Shown: positions 57,931 through 64,000 of the stretch, piece by piece
Layout: the number at the start of each line of letters is the position of its first letter
Position numbering within the stretch: the first letter of the stretch is position 1
From: Rachycentron canadum
Lineage: Eukaryota; Chordata; Actinopteri; Carangiformes; Rachycentridae
Reading direction: 5' to 3'
Assembly: GCA_038496675.1 (NCBI GenBank)
Contig: CM076663.1
Location: 11,424,919-11,488,918 of the forward strand
Length of the DNA stretch: 64,000 nucleotides
Notes under the pieces: generated by a model
Database searches by the model: none
What the model was told of the DNA's origin: nothing
What the model saw: only the letters and a program-made list of their open reading frames with translations
Program-made: the position numbers and the translations under genes

Positions 57931-58813
57931 GTAAGGGTGTTATTCTTTGCTGACGATATTTGACATGTGTGTTAATTTTTCTGTTTGTTAATAGAAATTC
58001 TTCTTGCTGTTGTTGTTTTGTTTTTTTTTCCCCCATTAAATTTGCTGGTGGTGCGGCCAACGAGCAACCGCTTTGGCTAGCGACGTTGACCACCTGCCTA
58101 GTCCCCGGCTGTCACTCCACATTAGCCGGAGAAGAAAGCGGATAAATTTAACAAAAAAATAAATATATATTTTCTTTTAGAATTAGGAATTTAGAAAACG
58201 GCACACACCTCGACACAGTGAGCCGCGAAGAAAAGTAGTTTGTCTTTGAGAGGAGCTGACAGCTCCGTTAACGTGGGGGCGCGGCGTGATGGTCTCCGTC
58301 CTGAAAAAAACAAAAAAAACAACTCGCTGAGTGGCTCCATCGTAGGGAGCACGGCCGGCTGTGTCGGATGTCTGGGGCCTATTTCGTGTGTCTTCATCCC
58401 AATGCTGAGATTGTACCGGTTGTACTCGGGCGTGAAGCATTTCTGAGTTTGATGTAACAGATGATCGCAGTGTCGCATTGATCTGAGGCCTAGCTGGAGG
58501 TGCGCCCGCTGCAGGTACAGCATGGAAACGAGGCTCGGTGCTTTCACTGGATCAATCTTTCTGTTTTGGTTTTCCTTCATATGTGACCTATTAATATTTT
58601 GTGGCACCATTCTTGATGATGCGCACACTATTAATACACACAGTCCCTCTCAGCTGCAAATGTATTTAAACAAAGGGGGCTGTTAAAATGGTAATAACGT
58701 GTGGGTCTATGTGGTGGTCTAGTAGGCACTTTTTTGTTTTACTTTTACTTTAACTACGAGTGTGTGTGATAAGGTGTGTGACTTAAATCATGATATTTAT
58801 ACAGCAGAAGTTG

Positions 58814-58928
58814 AACAATTATTTGATTAATTGTTAAATGTGCAACTAATTTGAGAGTTGATTAATTGTTAAGTATTTTTTAAGAATACATAATGACATC
58901 ATTTTACCTGGTTCCAGCTCCTCCAATA
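58814..58928 (+). repeat. interspersed repeat (GATTAATC family), copy 6
   Basis: ATTATTTGATTAATTG, then TGATTAATTGTTAAGTATTT, then CTGGTTCCAGCTCCTCCAAT. This order matches the left half of the family. Confidence 0.6.
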
Positions 58929-61900
58929 TGGATATTTCTATCACAAACCATATCACCATACACTCCTAGAAACTGAGGTGGACAGTTATTTATCCTTTTT
59001 GACATTTTATATAGTTATTATAGTAAAATAAACTCAGAGGAACCTGTTTTTGGCCTACTAGACAAATAAATATAGACTGCTGAAAAAAACATACAAACAT
59101 ACAGTATTGCCCCACAGCTGTTTGCAACATTGCATCACAATGGCCAATGGCTATTTTCCAGAGATATTAATGGGATACTTACCATGATACACATGTTAAA
59201 ATCATCATATTGCCCAAACTTAAATACAGCCAAATTGACATAATCTGAATATATATTACATTATACATTTAATAGTTTGGCTAGATAAAGGAAGGAAAAG
59301 ATTAATTAAAGCTCTTATAATGACATTAAGACATTGTTATTACCTCTATATTACCTGTGTTTGTATGTTTGGTGCTATCTCAGCAGAGGACATCTCCATA
59401 AATAATTAACACCTCCAATTATTCACTGTCTCCATTAAGCCAAAACTGTCCATAGCTATTTATAGTCTGGACCCCTATTGTGTTTATTAACTTTCCCATA
59501 AATGTTTTTTTATTTACAGGTTGACTGTGTTACTGCTTTAAATTTTGTATTTACAGTTTGACTGCTAAAGGAGTATAAGCCATGTGTTCCTCCTCTCCTT
59601 ATAATATTATTTGACGTTGAATTGCTTTACATTACATTTAGTAGATGCAACTTATTGATTTGCTGGGAGATGGCTTTTAAATGAACATTTTTTATTAATG
59701 GCGAGGGATACAGTAAACCTATTGTTTGTGGTTTATCAATTAATGGAAGAACAAGGAGGTTAGTTGATGTTTCTACTGTTGTGTCACCATCTGGCTGTGA
59801 AACAGACTTGAACAAAGTCCAGGATTTCTCAATCTTTACTGCCAACATGGAAATAACTGCCTCATCCTGCAGAAGGCATTTGTGTGGCATTTGTACGTTT
59901 TACTGTGGAAGGAATATTGTAAATGGGGTGGGAGGACAGGAAGGGGGGTTATTTTACATTTTGGATAAGTCTGTTTAGCTGACACCAGTTCTGTTGAGGA
60001 AGATTTGGATTTCCAAGGATCAGTAGGCTTGTAGTATCCAGACAGGAGCAATAAAGCTGAGCTATCTTGCCGACACCACATCCTGAAATTGCCAACTGCT
60101 TACACAGTGTTAGAGGTAATCAGTTATGGCTTAGCTACAGCCTTCACCAGGGGAAAAACTATGATCTTTTTGCAAACAAGAAAATGTTTCCCCTATAAGT
60201 TATTACATTTTCTTTCTTCTGAGGAGAAATGACCATATATACTGGTGTAAATGCTACAACCTTTAATACATAAACATGACAAGATGCAGCACGAAACACA
60301 AATTTTAAAAGAATTGAGAGAAATTGAGATTTCGTTCGTTGTGACTGCAGTAAGTTGTCGTACTATGCTAACCTACACAAAATGCAGCTCTCAAAGGCAC
60401 AAAGTGAGGTATCTGTAGGTTTGACATAGTCACAGCTGTTGTTCACATGATGTGGCATGATGACAATATCTTGTTAGACTGCTGCATTGACTGGCAGGAA
60501 GGCTGACCTGTAGGCCTTTATCTGCCAGGTTTTCCAAGTGACAGTTTCATAATAGGACTCAAGATCATATTATCATTGTGCACTTGGTGCTTTACAGAGT
60601 TTGGTCTAAATCCAGCTGATTCTGCGGTTGGTGCAGGTTGTGGGAAGTGAAACCTTTCATCCCACAGTTTGAAAAACTGTGTTGCTTTTTACCCCTTAGT
60701 CAGACACTCATCATGTGACTGTGAAACAGTAGTTTATTTTTGATGATATCACTCAGTGAGGTCGTAGATGTTGGATCATTTTTTTTAGAAATTTTGTGTT
60801 TTTATTTCATCCTGCATCAAAGATCACAATTTTTCACTTTTGTTTTAACATGCTCACCTCTATATAGGCCCCACTGCTTTGTGTTCCTCCTCCTGATTTG
60901 TCACTATGCTTCCTGGTGTTGGTCAGGCATGCACATAGCATGTTGTATATGGGTTTGTCGAGGTATTATGCTAGCCTAATTGTGTTGACTTGGCTCTCTG
61001 GCTAGCCCACTGAATCCCTCCCTTTAACCCAATTCCCCCAGCGATAGCTATCAGCAGTCGGCAGGGATAGTGGCACTGTCTTTATCCACAGCATTGGGGC
61101 GTCTCCCCTAAGAGGATTTGAAATCTCCCACGTAATGCATGTAAAGCTGTACAAACAGTGACTCAAACTGTCTCCTCACTCTACAAAAGGGGGGGAAAAA
61201 AGCTTTTTTTGAATTCTGTCATCTCTCAGATGTGGAAGTGAAACTGTTGTGGTTTGTGAATTGACTTTGTAGACTTATGAAATGAGAAGGTGGGATAGAG
61301 GTCACAAAAATTTAATGTTCTCTGAAATCTCTTTATCTTTCTCTTTCTTTTTTCTTTTACAATTCTTTGTGTAAACCATTTTTTTTTTTACATTTTCTGA
61401 TATTTTGAAATCAACTGTTTTTAGTTGTATCAGTGTCTTAAAACATCAGAAAAATGAATCTGTTCTGAGGACTGTACTGATCTTACCATTGAACTGTTAA
61501 ACTGAACTGACCTGTTGTTTGACTTCATGCATATTTATGACAATACTCCCAACCTGTTGACTTTTACTTTGCACTATATCTTGTAATCCATTAAACATAG
61601 ATGGGAGTGTGAAGTCACTTCTGTTAAACACGATTCATAAATTTATTTTAAACTTTTAGTGTTGTCTTGAAATATTAGTATAAACTACATATATCTGCAA
61701 ATCATACTTATATAATCTTACTATGCAATCTTTCTACAAATTTCTGTCCAAGCTAGTGATACAGACCAAGCTAAAATATAAATTAACAAAATTAATTATT
61801 GAAGGTTTTGTTTCACACATGAAGAGTTTGCACTAGTTTCATACATAACAGAAACACAGCAGAGCTCAAATGACTGAAAATAATCTGCTGCTGTCTGATC

Positions 61901-61943
61901 ATTGTTTTCTTATAATCAAAATCAGAACATTTATAATATACAC

Positions 61944-62198
61944 ACAGCAACTTCTCAAATGTGAAAGTTTGCTACTTTGTCTTCTCTCATCATAAATTGA
62001 GTATCGTTAATATTTGAATTAACAGTCAGAAAAAATAAGCATTTTGATGAGACCACCTTGGGCTTAAGAAAAAAACGGGCCTTGTTTACTGCAAAACATG
62101 AGTTATCAATTTGCAGTGTCCCTTATGTGATAGGCCATTTTTCAAACATTTCATTGACCAAACAATTAATCAGTTCATGGAAAAATTAATTAGCATGT
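61944..62198 (+). repeat. interspersed repeat (GATTAATC family), copy 7
   Basis: ACAGCAACTTCTCAAATGTG, GACCACCTTGGGCTTAAG, then ACCAAACAATTAATCAG. These landmarks appear in the same order as expected for the family, and this is the longest copy in the window. Confidence 0.65.
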
Positions 62199-63914
62199 TA
62201 CGTGTGTTATTAGTCACAGCGCTGTTTACTGCTTCTTACATTTTATATGTGATTTGATCCCCAGTCCTAACGTGGATGGCAAATTCTTTTAAGTCAGGAG
62301 TTTCCATCCTAAATGCTTTACATGGACATTGGGCAGAGAGTGAATCACATGTTTTCACTGTGTGTCACATGATTAGTTATGAGGTCTTGAGTTACTCAGT
62401 TCAATCTCAAGATTTATATTGTTGACAGACATCTTATCTTGTGTGTCACAAGCAAACAAAACCTTGAGTTACTGAGAAAAAGGTTTTTTCAGATCAAGTG
62501 TGTTGTTTTTTTTTTTTTTTGGTAAACCAATAATGAGTACAGTATAGTTAGCTGATAGTTGGAGATAATTGGAGTGCACTGTATACCCACATTACACAAC
62601 CATTGTGTCTGGAAAGCAGGGAGGGATTTGGCTCCTCAGATAATGATTGTAATCTGGTATGATCTTAATGGAGTATGAAGCAGAGCCAGTGCTCTCCATG
62701 TTTGTCTGCAGTCTCTCACTGCACAGCGTTAGTAATGGATAGACAGGGACCATTAGGACACATGCTGGAGCCTGGATGTGTTTTCCAGATAGAAATAGGA
62801 CAGTGTTGCATAACATTCACAGCTAATTCAGTGTGGCCTGGGAAGAGGCACATGGAGATTGATGGAGCGAGTGTGAGCATGAAAACATGAATTTTAGAGA
62901 TCTCATCTGTGTTTTCTAATTGATAGCGTGTGCGTATGAAAGAAGCATTGTGAGGACTTAGAGTGTGTTTGTTAGCAGAGGTTAAAATAGCACAGATCTA
63001 TGCACCAATGTAAAGCCAGTGTGATGCCCACTCCAGCTTTTATTTTGTAAGTCAGCAATTACAGGAATGGTTTCTGGCTTCCTTCCTGCTCAGCAAATGT
63101 TTTCCTTTGGGGAAAGGAAGCATTTATTTGAAAATTGAGCAGCACTTTTGAAAACAGTCCTTGTAAATCTGATGTCACTTGTGTTTCCCTGTGTGTATTC
63201 CTCCTGTTTTGCATTGACCTGCTTCATTACTATTATAGATTGCATTGAATCTCAGAAACCTGTTGACCAGGGTTTTGCAGGGGCCTGGTGGGGGAGGGAC
63301 ACTGCAGTAAATGGCCAGTATGTCAGGTCTCTTCCTGAAGCAAGGCAGATTAATAATACATTTGGTTACCAAGGCACCACCTGCGTCCATGGTAACACTG
63401 CTAGCACTGAGGTAGATAGTGTTTGCCGTCTCCTTATTTCTCTCACAACAACCATCATGGCTTTGTGTTTTCTGGCAGTCAATACAGCTACTGTGTGGGA
63501 TTGACAGTTTTATGTTGGTGCTAATGTAGCCTGTGAATTCTTCCGTGTAAGTTTCCTCTGACATTGGGTTAATTCACAAAGATCCACAGTTCTTACTGCA
63601 GTATATTTCCTGGAGGCCTGTGTGAAGTAATTTCAAGATAATTTCAAAAGGCAATGCAATGCGTATGACTCAAATACCTCACTTCTTAACTACTGTTTTC
63701 TAAGTAAGTACAGATAGGTTCTTCCCGTACAGTGCTGATACTGTTAAAGATAAGGTATTTACCCTCATCCATCCTTTTTTTAATTAATCATTTTACAGAC
63801 ATTACAACAAGCACTGATGCCAGCATTGATGAGAAGAATTGATAAGCTCAGAAAAATACAATTCTAGTGGTTTGAACAATTGAACCATCACCACCCTAGG
63901 CAAAATAGACATTG

Positions 63915-63985
63915 GGTCTAAAATGATTAGTCAATTAATCTTCAATTGAGCTTAAATTATTTTAAGATGAAATGAAAGTGCTGCT
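63915..63985 (+). repeat. interspersed repeat end (GATTAATC family), copy 8
   Basis: GGGTCTAAAATGATTAGTC followed by AATTAATC. Only the terminal portion is present and the copy may be cut by the window edge. Confidence 0.45.
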
Positions 63986-64000
63986 GTGTAAGTCACAGTT

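Larger units (their letters stand above)
57931..64000 (+). other. probable first intron of the unidentified gene
   Basis: About 6 kb without a coding exon that I can support. GC-rich sequence continues to about 58400, so an alternative first exon is possible. The rest is AT-rich with interspersed-repeat copies at 58814-58928, 61944-62198 and 63915-63985. Confidence 0.45.

Noticed and set aside
58183..58628. Minus-strand frames in the GC-rich region as coding exons
   Set aside because: Frames of 85 and 145 codons without splice sites or family signals are expected in CpG-rich DNA with few stops.
1..64000. CRISPR arrays, operons, bacterial mobile elements or an organised novel gene system
   Set aside because: All supported genes are ordinary split vertebrate genes. 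The repeats are microsatellites and fish interspersed elements.

Overview
This is eukaryotic nuclear DNA, most likely from a ray-finned (teleost, probably percomorph) fish. The genes are split by GT-AG introns, dinucleotide microsatellites are abundant, and there are remnants of typical fish repeats: a Tc1/mariner transposase piece, a tRNA-derived SINE, and several copies of two interspersed repeat families known from fish. Six protein genes could be assembled exon by exon with consistent reading phase. One of them is cut by the left edge of the window.

Layout, left to right. 0-2 kb: the 3' part of a divergent tektin-family gene (+). 3.1-6.7 kb: stmnd1, stathmin domain containing 1 (+). 9.8-19.9 kb: rbm24, a muscle/heart RNA-binding protein with a long 3' UTR (+). 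21.6-40.8 kb: cap2, cyclase-associated actin regulator 2 (+), with a MEF2-type site in its promoter region, a CArG box in intron 3 and a GC-AG second intron. 40.9-42.9 kb: aunip (-), tail-to-tail with cap2. 43.2-48.6 kb: vps28, an ESCRT-I subunit (+), head-to-head with aunip across a short shared promoter. 49.2-56.9 kb: mapk15 (ERK7/8) (+). From about 57.8 kb to the end there is a GC-rich promoter with a full CRE and probably a non-coding first exon, followed by about 6 kb of intron-like sequence with no recognisable coding exon.

The genes do not form one pathway. From memory, stmnd1-rbm24-cap2 is an ancient vertebrate block (human 6p22). aunip (human 1p36) and vps28/mapk15 (human 8q24) come from other human locations, so the window spans at least one rearrangement junction, near 40.8-43.2 kb. 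Functional links exist only by pair: rbm24 and cap2 both act in striated muscle, and tektin and mapk15 both relate to cilia.

I found no convincing new biological system. The best leads are a possible spliced small membrane-protein gene on the minus strand inside cap2 intron 1, a perfect PCNA-binding-type box in Aunip, a duplicated C-terminal motif in Aunip, the GC-AG intron of cap2, and the unidentified promoter at 57.8 kb.
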